Part shown: positions 33,869 to 41,733 of the stretch, piece after piece
How positions within the stretch are numbered: the stretch's first letter is position 1
How the letters are laid out: every line of letters begins with the position of its first letter
Assembly: GCF_035944375.1 (NCBI RefSeq)
Contig: NZ_DASZBE010000023.1
DNA from: Allobosea sp035944375
GTDB taxonomy: Bacteria; Pseudomonadota; Alphaproteobacteria; Rhizobiales; Beijerinckiaceae
Reading direction: 5' to 3' (one strand)
Length of the DNA stretch: 64,000 bases
The notes under the pieces: model-generated
Database searches by the model: none
Seen by the model: only the letters and a program-made list of their open reading frames with translations
Told to the model about the DNA's origin: nothing
Program-made: the position numbers and the translations under genes

Positions 33869-34173
33869 GACTGGGCCCCATCGGGATGGCGGCGCCCGGC
33901 CTGGGTTTCGATCCGCATGCCCTCGCGCAGCGGCACGAGGCAGCCCTGGCGGTTGCCGACGCCGTCGATGACGACGAGGCAGTCGAAGCAGACGCCCATC
34001 ATGCAATAGGGCCCGCGATCCGCGCCCGAGACCGGCGTCTGGCGGCAGGCCTGGATTCCGTTGGCGAGCAGCGCAGCCGCGACCGTGTCGCCGGCGCGCG
34101 CCGTCAGCGCGCGACCATCGAAGGTGAAGCCGAGCGCCTCGGCCGGCTTCGCCTCATGCATGGGCCGGAACAT
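33865..34173 (-). CDS. Small (2Fe-2S)-binding subunit (HcnA-like)
   Basis: A 102-residue ferredoxin-like protein, the gamma subunit of the dehydrogenase. The cluster ligands are Cys57, Cys62, Cys65 and Cys78 (PYCMMGVCFDC ... GC). ATG 34173 has a strong AGGAGG-like site (GGAGG, 5 bp upstream) and overlaps the end of the beta-type DAO gene by 20 bp; an ATG 24 bp further upstream lacks such a site. Confidence 0.9.
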   Translation of the reverse strand: MFRPMHEAKPAEALGFTFDGRALTARAGDTVAAALLANGIQACRQTPVSGADRGPYCMMGVCFDCLVVIDGVGNRQGCLVPLREGMRIETQAGRRHPDGAQS

Positions 34174-35287
34174 GGAACCTCCGTGCGGAAAAGGCATCGA
34201 GCGTGTCCGGCAACCCGCCCGACAGGATGGCGGGGGCGAGCGTCAGGACATGGTTGGCAGCCAGCGTCACGCCGGAATGGCAGGTGACGACGAAGGCACC
34301 AGGATGGCTGAGCGACTGATCGTAGATCGGGAATCCGTCCGGGCTCATCACCCGCAGCGCCGACCAGGAGCGCACCACGTTCAGCCCCGCCAGCCGCGGG
34401 AACATCCGAACCGCGCGCTCGGCCATGACCGAGAGGATCGGCTGGCCGACCACGGTGTCGAAGCCGCGATCCTCCTGGCTGTCGCCGATCATGATGCCGC
34501 CCTCGTCGGTCTGGCGGATCGTCACCATCGGGTTGTGCAGGAAGGCGTCCGTCTTCTCGGTGACGATGATCTGGCCCTTGCTCGGCTTCACCGACGCGTC
34601 GAGCCCGACCATGGGGGCGAGCCTCGCATTGCCGAGGCCGGCCGCGAGCACGACCTTGCCGGCCGCGATCTCGCCGAAGGCGCCTTTCAGCCGGAAGCCG
34701 CCCGCGTCCGAGGTGATGCTGTCGACGGTGCAGTTGGGGCGATAGTCGACGCCGCGGCGCGCGCTGGCGTCGCGCAGCGCCCGGAACAGCTTGAGCGAAT
34801 TCACATGGCCGTCGAGCGGGCTGTAGACCGAGCCGACCACATCCTTCCCGATGTCGGGCAGGCGGCGCTTGGTCTCGTCATGGTCGAGGATCTCATAGGG
34901 GAAGTCGCTCAGCGACATCTGGTTGTGCAGCCGCTGCATGGTCTGGCGGCGCTGCTCCAGTTCGGCCTCGGACAGGCAGAGCATGAAGCCGCCGGGCTGG
35001 CTGTGGGCGACGTCGATGCCGGTGTCCTCGTGGAGCACCGCGGCGAGTTCGTGCCATTGCTCGGCCGAGCGGCGCGACCACATCGCATAGTCGGGCATGC
35101 CCAACCCCTTGGACTGGACCCAGACCAGCGCGAAATTCCCGCGCGAGGCGCGGAAGGCGACGTCGCCCTCGTCGAGGACGGTGACGCGGGCGCCGCCACG
35201 CGCCAGGCCGAGCGCCATGGCGCCACCGACGACGCCACCGCCGACGACGACGATGTCGGCTTCCGATGACAATGCTGAGATCGTCAC
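34154..35287 (-). CDS. FAD-dependent oxidoreductase, DadA/opine-oxidase subunit B type
   Basis: A 377-residue DAO-family protein: FAD motif VVVGGGVVGGAMALGLA (residues 13-29), VLDEGDVAFRASRGN, and the C-terminal HSGVTLAANHVLTLAPAILS. With the 2Fe-2S protein and the HcnB-like protein downstream it completes the alpha-beta-gamma set of heteromeric opine oxidase or D-hydroxyproline dehydrogenase-type enzymes, in which this subunit binds the amine substrate. It follows the PotC-like permease by 5 bp. Confidence 0.9.
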   Translation of the reverse strand: MTISALSSEADIVVVGGGVVGGAMALGLARGGARVTVLDEGDVAFRASRGNFALVWVQSKGLGMPDYAMWSRRSAEQWHELAAVLHEDTGIDVAHSQPGGFMLCLSEAELEQRRQTMQRLHNQMSLSDFPYEILDHDETKRRLPDIGKDVVGSVYSPLDGHVNSLKLFRALRDASARRGVDYRPNCTVDSITSDAGGFRLKGAFGEIAAGKVVLAAGLGNARLAPMVGLDASVKPSKGQIIVTEKTDAFLHNPMVTIRQTDEGGIMIGDSQEDRGFDTVVGQPILSVMAERAVRMFPRLAGLNVVRSWSALRVMSPDGFPIYDQSLSHPGAFVVTCHSGVTLAANHVLTLAPAILSGGLPDTLDAFSARRFHVPAHA

Positions 35288-35292
35288 GTCTG

Positions 35293-36093
35293 TCAGCCCT
35301 TTCCGGATCCGACGAAGAGGCGGTCGAGCCCGAACAGCCGGTCGAGCGCGAAGAGCAGGATCGCGGTCATGGCGATCAGGCAGGCGGAGACGGCCGCGAT
35401 CAGCGGGTCGATGTTGTCCTGGATGTAGAGGAACATGCGCACCGGCAGCGTCACGGTCGCGGGCGAGGCGATGAACACGGTCATCGTGACCTCGTCGAAG
35501 GAGTTGATCGCCGCCAAGAGCCAGCCGGAGACGACGCCTGGCAGGATCAGCGGCAGCGTCACCCGGCGGAAGACCGTGGCCGTGCCGGCGCCGAGCGAGA
35601 TCGCGGCATGCTCGATGCGCCGGTCGATGCCATAGGAGGCCGCCAGCACGAGCCGCAACGCGAAGGGGATGACCACGATGATGTGGCTCAGCACCAGCCC
35701 GACGAAGGTGCCGGAGATGCCGATCTGCGTGAAGAAGCGCAGGAAGGCGATGCCGAGCACGACATGCGGGACCATCAGCGGCGACATGAACAGCGCCGTG
35801 ATCGCCTCGCGTCCGGGGAAGCGGTAGCGCGCGATGGCGAGCGCCGCCGGCACCGCAAGCCCGATCGCGATGGTCGAGGACAAGGCCGCCAGCCAGAGCG
35901 AATCGCGGAAGGCGCGGATGAACTCAGGGTAATCGAAGATCGCCCTGAACCAGCGCAGGCTCGGGCCGCGCGTCGGCAGCGAGAGATAGCCCTCGGGCGT
36001 GAAGGCGACGACGCAGACGATCAGCAGCGGCGCCAGCATGAAGACGACGAAGAGCCCGTGGAAGATCAGCGCGGGGATGCCGTTGCGTCTCAT
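35293..36093 (-). CDS. ABC transporter permease, PotC type
   Basis: A 266-residue inner-membrane protein with six hydrophobic helices. The EAA coupling loop is HAAISLGAGTATVFRRVTLPLILPG. The GIPALIFHGLFVVFMLAPLL N-terminus is typical of spermidine/putrescine PotC-type proteins. It overlaps the PotB-type gene upstream by 4 bp and precedes the DAO subunit gene, placing transporter and catabolic enzymes in one transcript. Confidence 0.92.
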   Translation of the reverse strand: MRRNGIPALIFHGLFVVFMLAPLLIVCVVAFTPEGYLSLPTRGPSLRWFRAIFDYPEFIRAFRDSLWLAALSSTIAIGLAVPAALAIARYRFPGREAITALFMSPLMVPHVVLGIAFLRFFTQIGISGTFVGLVLSHIIVVIPFALRLVLAASYGIDRRIEHAAISLGAGTATVFRRVTLPLILPGVVSGWLLAAINSFDEVTMTVFIASPATVTLPVRMFLYIQDNIDPLIAAVSACLIAMTAILLFALDRLFGLDRLFVGSGKG

Positions 36094-36956
36094 TCGAACA
36101 CCTGTGCGTAGCGGCGCTCGATCAGGCGGTTGGAGCCGACGGTGATCAGCACGAGCGCGACGAGCAGCAGCGTCGCCACCGCGGCGCCGAGCGGCCAGTT
36201 CAGCGTGTTGAGGAACTCGTCATAGGCCAGCGTCGAGGCGACCTTCAGACGGCGCCCGCCGATGATCGCCGGCGAGGCGAAGGCGCTCGCCGCCAGCGCG
36301 AAGACGATGATCGAGCCCGAGAGAATGCCCGGCACGATCTGCGGCAGGATCACACGGCGCCAGATCGTCAAGCGGCCGGCGCCGAGCGAGAGCGCCGCGT
36401 TCTCGATCTGCGGGTCGAGCCGCTGCAGCGAGGCCCAGACCGCGAGGATCATGAAGGGGATCAGCACATGGATCAGCGCGATGACGACGCCGGTCTCGGT
36501 GAACATGAATTCGAGCGGCGTCTTGATCAGGCCGAGCGCGATCAGCCCCTGGTTCACGAGGCCGGTGGAGCCCAGGAGCAGCGCCCAGCCGAGCGTGCGC
36601 GCCACGACCGAGACCAAGAGCGGGCCGATGATCACCAGCAGGAAGGCGCTGCGCCAGGCCGGCGACATCCGGTTGAGGATATAGGCCTCGGGCACGCCAA
36701 TGACGATCGCCGCCAGCGTCACCAGGAAGGCGATGCGGAAGGTCCGCATGAAGATTTCGAAGAAATAGGAATCGGTGAAGACCTCGATCCAGTTCTTCAG
36801 CGTGAATTCGGGGACGATGCCCTTGTACTGCCCCCAGTCGTAGAAGGAGAGCAGCACGGTCATGCCGAGCGGGATGATCACCAGCCCGAGGAAGACCAGC
36901 AGCGCCGGCCCCGTCAGCAGGAAGGGCGCGTTGCGCTGCGTGACGACACCGCTCAT
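36090..36956 (-). CDS. ABC transporter permease, PotB type
   Basis: A 288-residue permease with six hydrophobic helices. The EAA loop reads NAALSLGAGRLTIWRRVILP followed by QIVPG, and the N-terminal LLTGPALLVFLGLVIIPLGM is typical of PotB. It overlaps the ATPase gene and the PotC-type gene by 4 bp each and forms a heterodimer with the latter. Confidence 0.92.
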   Translation of the reverse strand: MSGVVTQRNAPFLLTGPALLVFLGLVIIPLGMTVLLSFYDWGQYKGIVPEFTLKNWIEVFTDSYFFEIFMRTFRIAFLVTLAAIVIGVPEAYILNRMSPAWRSAFLLVIIGPLLVSVVARTLGWALLLGSTGLVNQGLIALGLIKTPLEFMFTETGVVIALIHVLIPFMILAVWASLQRLDPQIENAALSLGAGRLTIWRRVILPQIVPGILSGSIIVFALAASAFASPAIIGGRRLKVASTLAYDEFLNTLNWPLGAAVATLLLVALVLITVGSNRLIERRYAQVFE

Positions 36957-37996
36957 GCCGCCGCTCCGGCGGGCAGGAGGGCTGCGTCGGCGGCCGAGAA
37001 GCGTAGGCGCACCATCTCGCCCTCGCCCGGGACTGCGGCGCCATCATTGCCGCGCATCAGGGTGAGCGTGCCCGCCGCGCTCTCGGCGGCGAGCAGCCAA
37101 TGCGTGCCCTGGAAGACGCGGCCCGTGATGCGGGCCTCGAGACCGGCCTCGCCGGCCAGCGCAAAGGTCAGGCGCTCGGGCCGGACGGCGAGCTGCAGCG
37201 GCCCCTTGCCGGCGCCCGGCAGCGGCAGGACGAAGTCCCCGACGGTGACCGCGCCCTGCCCGTCTCCGGCCGCGGCGAGCACGTTGGTCTTGCCGAGGAA
37301 GCTCGCGACGAAGGCGCTGGCCGGATGGTCATAAACCTCATGGGGCGCGCCGATCTGCTCGATCCGGCCCTGGTTCATCAGCACGATGCGGTCCGAGAGC
37401 GCCATCGCCTCGTGCTGGTCGTGGGTGACGAGGATCGTGGTGGTGCCGATCGAGCGCTGGATCTGGCGCAGTTCGCCCTGCATCTCCTCGCGCAGCTTGG
37501 CGTCGAGGTTGGAGAGCGGCTCGTCGAGGAGAAGCAGCGCCGGCTTGATCACCAGCGCCCGCGCCAGCGCCACGCGCTGCTGCTGGCCGCCCGACATGCG
37601 GCGCGGATAGCGATCGGCGAAGCCCTTGAGGCCGACCAGTTCCATCGCCGCGAGCGTCTGGCGGTCTCGGTCGGCCTTGGCGATGTCGCGCATCTCGAGA
37701 CCGAAGGCGATGTTCTCCGCCACGGTCATGTGGGGAAAGAGTGCATAGCTCTGGAAGACGATGCCGAGACCGCGCTTGTTGGGCGCGACCGAGACCAGAT
37801 CGGCGCCGTCGAGCCGGATGCCGCCGTGGTCGACATCGACGAAGCCGGCGATCATCTGCAGCGTCGTCGTCTTGCCGCAGCCGGAGGGACCGAGCAGCGA
37901 AACGAATTCGCCGCGCTCGACGGAGAGGTTCATGGCGTCGACGGCGGTGAAGCCGCCGAAGCGCTTGGTCAGGCCATCGAGGACGAGATGGGACAT
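36953..37996 (-). CDS. ABC transporter ATPase, PotA type
   Basis: A 347-residue ATPase. Walker A GPSGCGKTT, Q-loop QSYALFPHMTV, signature MSGGQQQRVALARAL, Walker B LLLLDEPLSNLDAKLR and H-loop LVTHDQHEA are intact; a TOBE-like C-terminal domain (LAVRPERLTFA) completes it. ATG 37996 starts homology. It follows the receptor gene but a 132-bp palindromic element lies between them. Confidence 0.95.
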   Translation of the reverse strand: MSHLVLDGLTKRFGGFTAVDAMNLSVERGEFVSLLGPSGCGKTTTLQMIAGFVDVDHGGIRLDGADLVSVAPNKRGLGIVFQSYALFPHMTVAENIAFGLEMRDIAKADRDRQTLAAMELVGLKGFADRYPRRMSGGQQQRVALARALVIKPALLLLDEPLSNLDAKLREEMQGELRQIQRSIGTTTILVTHDQHEAMALSDRIVLMNQGRIEQIGAPHEVYDHPASAFVASFLGKTNVLAAAGDGQGAVTVGDFVLPLPGAGKGPLQLAVRPERLTFALAGEAGLEARITGRVFQGTHWLLAAESAAGTLTLMRGNDGAAVPGEGEMVRLRFSAADAALLPAGAAA

Positions 37997-38030
37997 GGGA
38001 CTTTCGACGGTTTCAGCGCAAAGATCGGGC

Positions 38031-38162
38031 GTCATGGTCGGGCTTGAGCCGACCATCTCAGGACACCTGGGACGAGATGCCCGGGTCAAGCCCGAGCAGG
38101 ATGGTGGAGACGCGCTCGTCACGCGATTCTCGGGTCGCCGCGTTGCGGCGCCCGAGAATGAC
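38031..38162. repeat. Palindromic intergenic element between receptor and ATPase genes
   Basis: It begins GTCATGGTCGG and ends CCCGAGAATGAC. Internal stems include ATGGTCGG/CCGACCAT (38034-38056) and ATTCTCGGG-CGCCGC/GCGGCG-CCCGAGAAT (38127-38160). It has the same border logic (GTCAT...ATGAC) as the elements at 14607 and 52337 but a different interior. Confidence 0.75.
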
Positions 38163-38172
38163 GCGTGGAGCC

Positions 38173-39210
38173 TTACCGCTCGATCTCGCGATTCCAGCGC
38201 CGGGTCCATTCCTCGCGCTTGGCGTTGGCGATGTCCCAGTCGACGGCCTTCAGCGCCTTGACCTCGTCGCCATAGGGCAGGCCCTTCTGCTCGTCCTTGG
38301 TCAGGGTCACGGTCGTGTTGGCGGGGCCGAAGCCGGCGCCGGTGGCCATGATCTTCTGGATCGCGGGCGAGAGCATGAACTGGATGAAGGCGTTGGCCTC
38401 GGCCGGGTTCTTGGCGCCCTCGACCGGACAGGCGGCGACGCCGAGCGCGAAGCTGCCTTCCTTCGGGTAGACGAAGGCGACCGGGAAGCCGGTGTCGGCG
38501 AAGGCCTTGACGCGGCCCGAACCCCAGACGCCGAGCACGGCCTGGCCGTTCTGGAACAGCTCCGTCATCTTTGCCGGGGACGGCTCATAGGCGACGATGT
38601 TGGGGTTGATCTCGTCCTTGAAGGTCTTGAAGCCCGGCTCGATATTGGCCTCGCCGCCGCCGCCGATCTGCGCCATCGCGATCAGGGCATGCAGGCCATA
38701 GGTGTTGTTGATCGGCGGGGTGACGATCTTCTTGCCGTAGGTCTTCGACTTGAGATCGTTCCAGGACGTCGGCGCCGGCCAGTTGTTCTCGGCGAAGATC
38801 TTGGTGTTGTAGAACAGCCCCGTCGCGACGAGACCGAGGCCGACGCCCTTGTTGGACTTGAACCGCATCACCGGGGCGACGTCCTTGTAGACGGGGCCGT
38901 CGGTCAGCGTGCCGCAGAAGCCGAGCGCGACCGCCTGATAGGCCGGGCCGTCATCGACGATGGCGACGTCGATCTGCTGGTTGCCCTTCTGGGCCTGGAG
39001 CTTGGCGAGGGTGTCGGTCGAATTGCCGGCGACGTACTCGATCTTGACGTTGGCCTGCTTCTCGAAGACCGGCAGAATCTCCTTGCGCATGGTCTGTTCG
39101 AAGGAGCCGCCATAGCCGGCGACATACATCGTCTTCTGCTGCGCCATGGCCGCACCGGACGTCGCCAGCGCGGTGGTCGTCAGCAGCAGTCCAACCCAAG
39201 AGAACTTCAT
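38173..39210 (-). CDS. ABC transporter substrate-binding protein, PotD/extracellular family 1 type
   Basis: A 345-residue periplasmic receptor with a Sec signal (to about residue 23, GAAMAQQ). MYVAGYGGSFEQTMRKEILP and FEKQANVKIEYVAGNSTDTL are typical of the PotD-like polyamine/opine branch, as is GLFYNTKIFAENNWPAPTSW. It is the first gene of the operon, divergent from an OccR-like LysR gene. The ligand is inferred to be an amine, opine or imino-acid oxidised by the downstream dehydrogenase. Confidence 0.9.
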   Translation of the reverse strand: MKFSWVGLLLTTTALATSGAAMAQQKTMYVAGYGGSFEQTMRKEILPVFEKQANVKIEYVAGNSTDTLAKLQAQKGNQQIDVAIVDDGPAYQAVALGFCGTLTDGPVYKDVAPVMRFKSNKGVGLGLVATGLFYNTKIFAENNWPAPTSWNDLKSKTYGKKIVTPPINNTYGLHALIAMAQIGGGGEANIEPGFKTFKDEINPNIVAYEPSPAKMTELFQNGQAVLGVWGSGRVKAFADTGFPVAFVYPKEGSFALGVAACPVEGAKNPAEANAFIQFMLSPAIQKIMATGAGFGPANTTVTLTKDEQKGLPYGDEVKALKAVDWDIANAKREEWTRRWNREIER

Positions 39211-39293
39211 GAACCCCTCCTCATTTTTGCGAGTGATCCGTGAAGGTTCTGCGACAGATTGTAACGGGTCAAATCGAATCATTCGCGCAATCC

Positions 39294-39308
39294 ATACGAA
39301 AATATTAT
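39294..39308. promoter_or_regulatory. Candidate OccR/NocR-type operator (ATAC-N7-TTAT)
   Basis: ATAC-GAAAATA-TTAT differs by one base from the ATAA-N7-TTAT core described for OccR-class LysR proteins, and also fits the general T-N11-A rule. It lies 25 bp upstream of the LysR ATG and 84 bp upstream of the divergent receptor start, in an unusually AT-rich patch. Confidence 0.55.
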
Positions 39309-39333
39309 GATCTGACTTTGCACGGCGGAAGCG

Positions 39334-40251
39334 ATGCTGAATCCTCGTCAAATCGAAGCTTTTCGGACCGTCATCGTCACCGGAGGGGTGACTTCAGCGG
39401 CAAGGGCGCTGAATATTAGCCAGCCGGCCGTGACGAGATTGATCCACGATCTGCAGTATGTGCTCGGTCTGACGCTGTTCGAGCGGCGGGGAACGCGGCT
39501 CGTGCCGACGAACGAGGCGCTGTCGTTATACCGTGAGGTCGAGCGGCAGTTCGTCGGGCTCGAGCAGATCGAGAACACCGCCCGCAACCTGCGCGAAGGG
39601 CTGTCGGGCAGCCTGAGGATCGCAGCACTGCCGACCTTCAATGTCGGCTTCCTGCCGCGGCTGGTCGCTGCCTATATGAAAGACAAGCCCGGCCTCGAGA
39701 TCGCGATCTACGGCAGCATCTCCTCGCAGGTGGTCGACTGGGTCGCGACAGGCTTCTGCGACATCGGCTTCGCGCAGTACCCGCTCGACTTCCCGCATAT
39801 CGATGTCGAGCAGTTGCCCTCGGTGCCGGCCGTGGCCGTGCTGCCGGAGGGGCACAGGCTCTGCGAGAAGGCCGTCCTCGAACCGCTGGATTTCGTCGGC
39901 GAGCCCTTCGTCTCGCTGGCCGGATCGACGCAATGGCGCTACCGCACCGACGCCCTGTTCTCGGCCGCGCGGGTCACACGGCCAATCAAGGTCGAGACCC
40001 CGCTGTCCATGATCGCCTGCTCGCTGGTGGCGTCCGGGGCCGGGGTGGGAATCGTCGATCCCTACACGGCCGCGGAGTATCGCGGCCGCGGCATCGTCAC
40101 CCGCCCCTTCCGCCCGGAGGTGCTCTACGACATCGGCGTCGTCTGGCCGGCGGGGCGCTTCCGCTCGCCGCTGGCGCTGGGATTCGTCGAGACGGTGACC
40201 GCGGCCATCCGCGACCTCGCAACCGCCAGCGAAATCGCGACGGCTCAGTAG
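39334..40251 (+). CDS. LysR-family regulator, OccR/NocR-like
   Basis: A 305-residue regulator. NPRQIEAFRTVIVTGGVTSA with ARALNISQPAVTRLIHDLQ is typical of the OccR/NocR opine-catabolism branch, as is DLQYVLGLTLFERRGTRLVPT. The effector domain has ASGAGVGIVDPYTAAEY, common in amino-acid/opine sensors. It is divergent from the PotD-type receptor gene and is the natural regulator of that operon. Its 3' end overlaps the outer-membrane efflux gene by 7 bp. Confidence 0.92.
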   Translation: MLNPRQIEAFRTVIVTGGVTSAARALNISQPAVTRLIHDLQYVLGLTLFERRGTRLVPTNEALSLYREVERQFVGLEQIENTARNLREGLSGSLRIAALPTFNVGFLPRLVAAYMKDKPGLEIAIYGSISSQVVDWVATGFCDIGFAQYPLDFPHIDVEQLPSVPAVAVLPEGHRLCEKAVLEPLDFVGEPFVSLAGSTQWRYRTDALFSAARVTRPIKVETPLSMIACSLVASGAGVGIVDPYTAAEYRGRGIVTRPFRPEVLYDIGVVWPAGRFRSPLALGFVETVTAAIRDLATASEIATAQ

Positions 40252-41732
40252 GCGGCACGCAGATGCGGGCCGGTGTCGACGTCGACGATGCGCTTGCGCT
40301 CGACCTCGACCGGCTTGTCCCAGCCCCCGCCCAGCGCCTTGTTCAGCGAAACGAAGTTCGAGGTCACGGCGACGCGGCTCTGCAGCAGCGTGTCCTCGGC
40401 GCTGTAGAGCGAACGCTCGGCGTCGAGCACGTCGAGGAAGCTCGCGGCGCCCGACTGGTAGAGCGTGCGCGAGAGCCGCGCCGCCTCGCGATAGGAAGAG
40501 GCGGCGGCCGAGAGTTTGCCGGCGCGCTGGCGCTCCTTGGCGAGGTTGACCAGCGAATTCTCGACATCCTGCAGCGCGGTCAGCACGGCCAGCCGCAGCG
40601 CCGCGTCGGACTGGTCGCGCTGCGCCTGCGCGACCTCGACCGCGGCGCGCAACTCGCCGCCGTTGAAGATCGGCACGCTCAGCGTCGGACCGAAGGACCA
40701 GCCGATCGAGGAGTTCTTGGCGAGGTCGCCGGTCTTCAGCGCGGTGGTGCTGATGGCCCCCGTCAGGCTGATGCTCGGATAGAGCGCCGCTTCCGCCTGG
40801 CCGATCCTGGCCGTCGTCTGGGCGAGTTGGCGCTCGGCGCGGCGGACATCGGGACGGTTGACCAGAACATCGGCCGGGATGCCGGCCGGCGGCGTGCCGC
40901 GCGCGGCGGGGATCGGCCCGCCCGAGCCGAGGAGGCCGGCGAGCGCGGTCGGCGGCTCGCCGGTGAGGATACCGAGTTGGTGGAGGCTCTGCGCGTAGGC
41001 CGCTTCGAGCGTCGGGATGGCGGCCTCGGTCGTCGCGGCCTGGGCGGCGGCGCGCTCCGCATCCAGCGCCGAGGCAGTGCCGGCGGTGAAGCGATTGCGT
41101 GTCAGGCGCTCCGTCTCGCGCTGCGAGGCAGCGGTGCGGCGGGCGAGCGCGATACGCGCCTGCGCGCCGCGGGCTTCCGCATAGGTCGTCGCGACGTCGC
41201 CGATCAGCGTCAGCAGGGTCGCGCGCAGATCCTCGTCGGCGGCGTCGACGCCATAGGTCGCCGCCTCGACATTGCGGTAGTTGGCGCCGAACAGGTCGAG
41301 CTCGAAGCTCGCATCGAAGCCGGCCTGATACAGGCTGGAGGTGACGTTGGAGCCGCTCGACGAGGTCGCGGCTGAGGAGCGCGAGCGCGTCGCCGAGCCC
41401 TGCCCGTCGACCTGCGGCAGGAGCGCGCCGATCGCCTGGCGGCGGGTCGCGCGGGCCTCGCGGATGCGCGCCTTGGCGGAGGCGACGTCGAGATTGCCGG
41501 CGACGGCGCGCTCGACGATCGCGTTCAGCTTGCGGTCGCCGAGCTTCTTCCACCACCCGCCGAGCCGCGCCGCGTCGAGCGGCTTGGTTGTCTTCGGAGC
41601 GTTGCCCCACTGGCCGGGCAGCAACTGGCCGGGCGTCACATAGTCGGGCCCGACGGCACAGCCGGCGAGCGTCATCGTGACAAGGCCGATGCCGGCCCAG
41701 CGGGCGAGAGGCGTCTTGGTCATCCGTGTCAT
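40245..41732 (-). CDS. Outer-membrane efflux lipoprotein (OprM/NodT family)
   Basis: A 495-residue TolC-like channel with a lipoprotein signal and lipobox LAGC (residues about 22-25). Repeated OEP features are present: AIVERAVAGNLDVASAKARI, RGAQARIALARRTAASQRET, NRPDVRRAERQLAQTTARIG and a second-half repeat QALQDVENSL-like region. It exports substrates across the outer membrane for the RND pump encoded immediately upstream (1 bp gap). Confidence 0.93.
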   Translation of the reverse strand: MTRMTKTPLARWAGIGLVTMTLAGCAVGPDYVTPGQLLPGQWGNAPKTTKPLDAARLGGWWKKLGDRKLNAIVERAVAGNLDVASAKARIREARATRRQAIGALLPQVDGQGSATRSRSSAATSSSGSNVTSSLYQAGFDASFELDLFGANYRNVEAATYGVDAADEDLRATLLTLIGDVATTYAEARGAQARIALARRTAASQRETERLTRNRFTAGTASALDAERAAAQAATTEAAIPTLEAAYAQSLHQLGILTGEPPTALAGLLGSGGPIPAARGTPPAGIPADVLVNRPDVRRAERQLAQTTARIGQAEAALYPSISLTGAISTTALKTGDLAKNSSIGWSFGPTLSVPIFNGGELRAAVEVAQAQRDQSDAALRLAVLTALQDVENSLVNLAKERQRAGKLSAAASSYREAARLSRTLYQSGAASFLDVLDAERSLYSAEDTLLQSRVAVTSNFVSLNKALGGGWDKPVEVERKRIVDVDTGPHLRAAY

Positions 41733-41733
41733 C

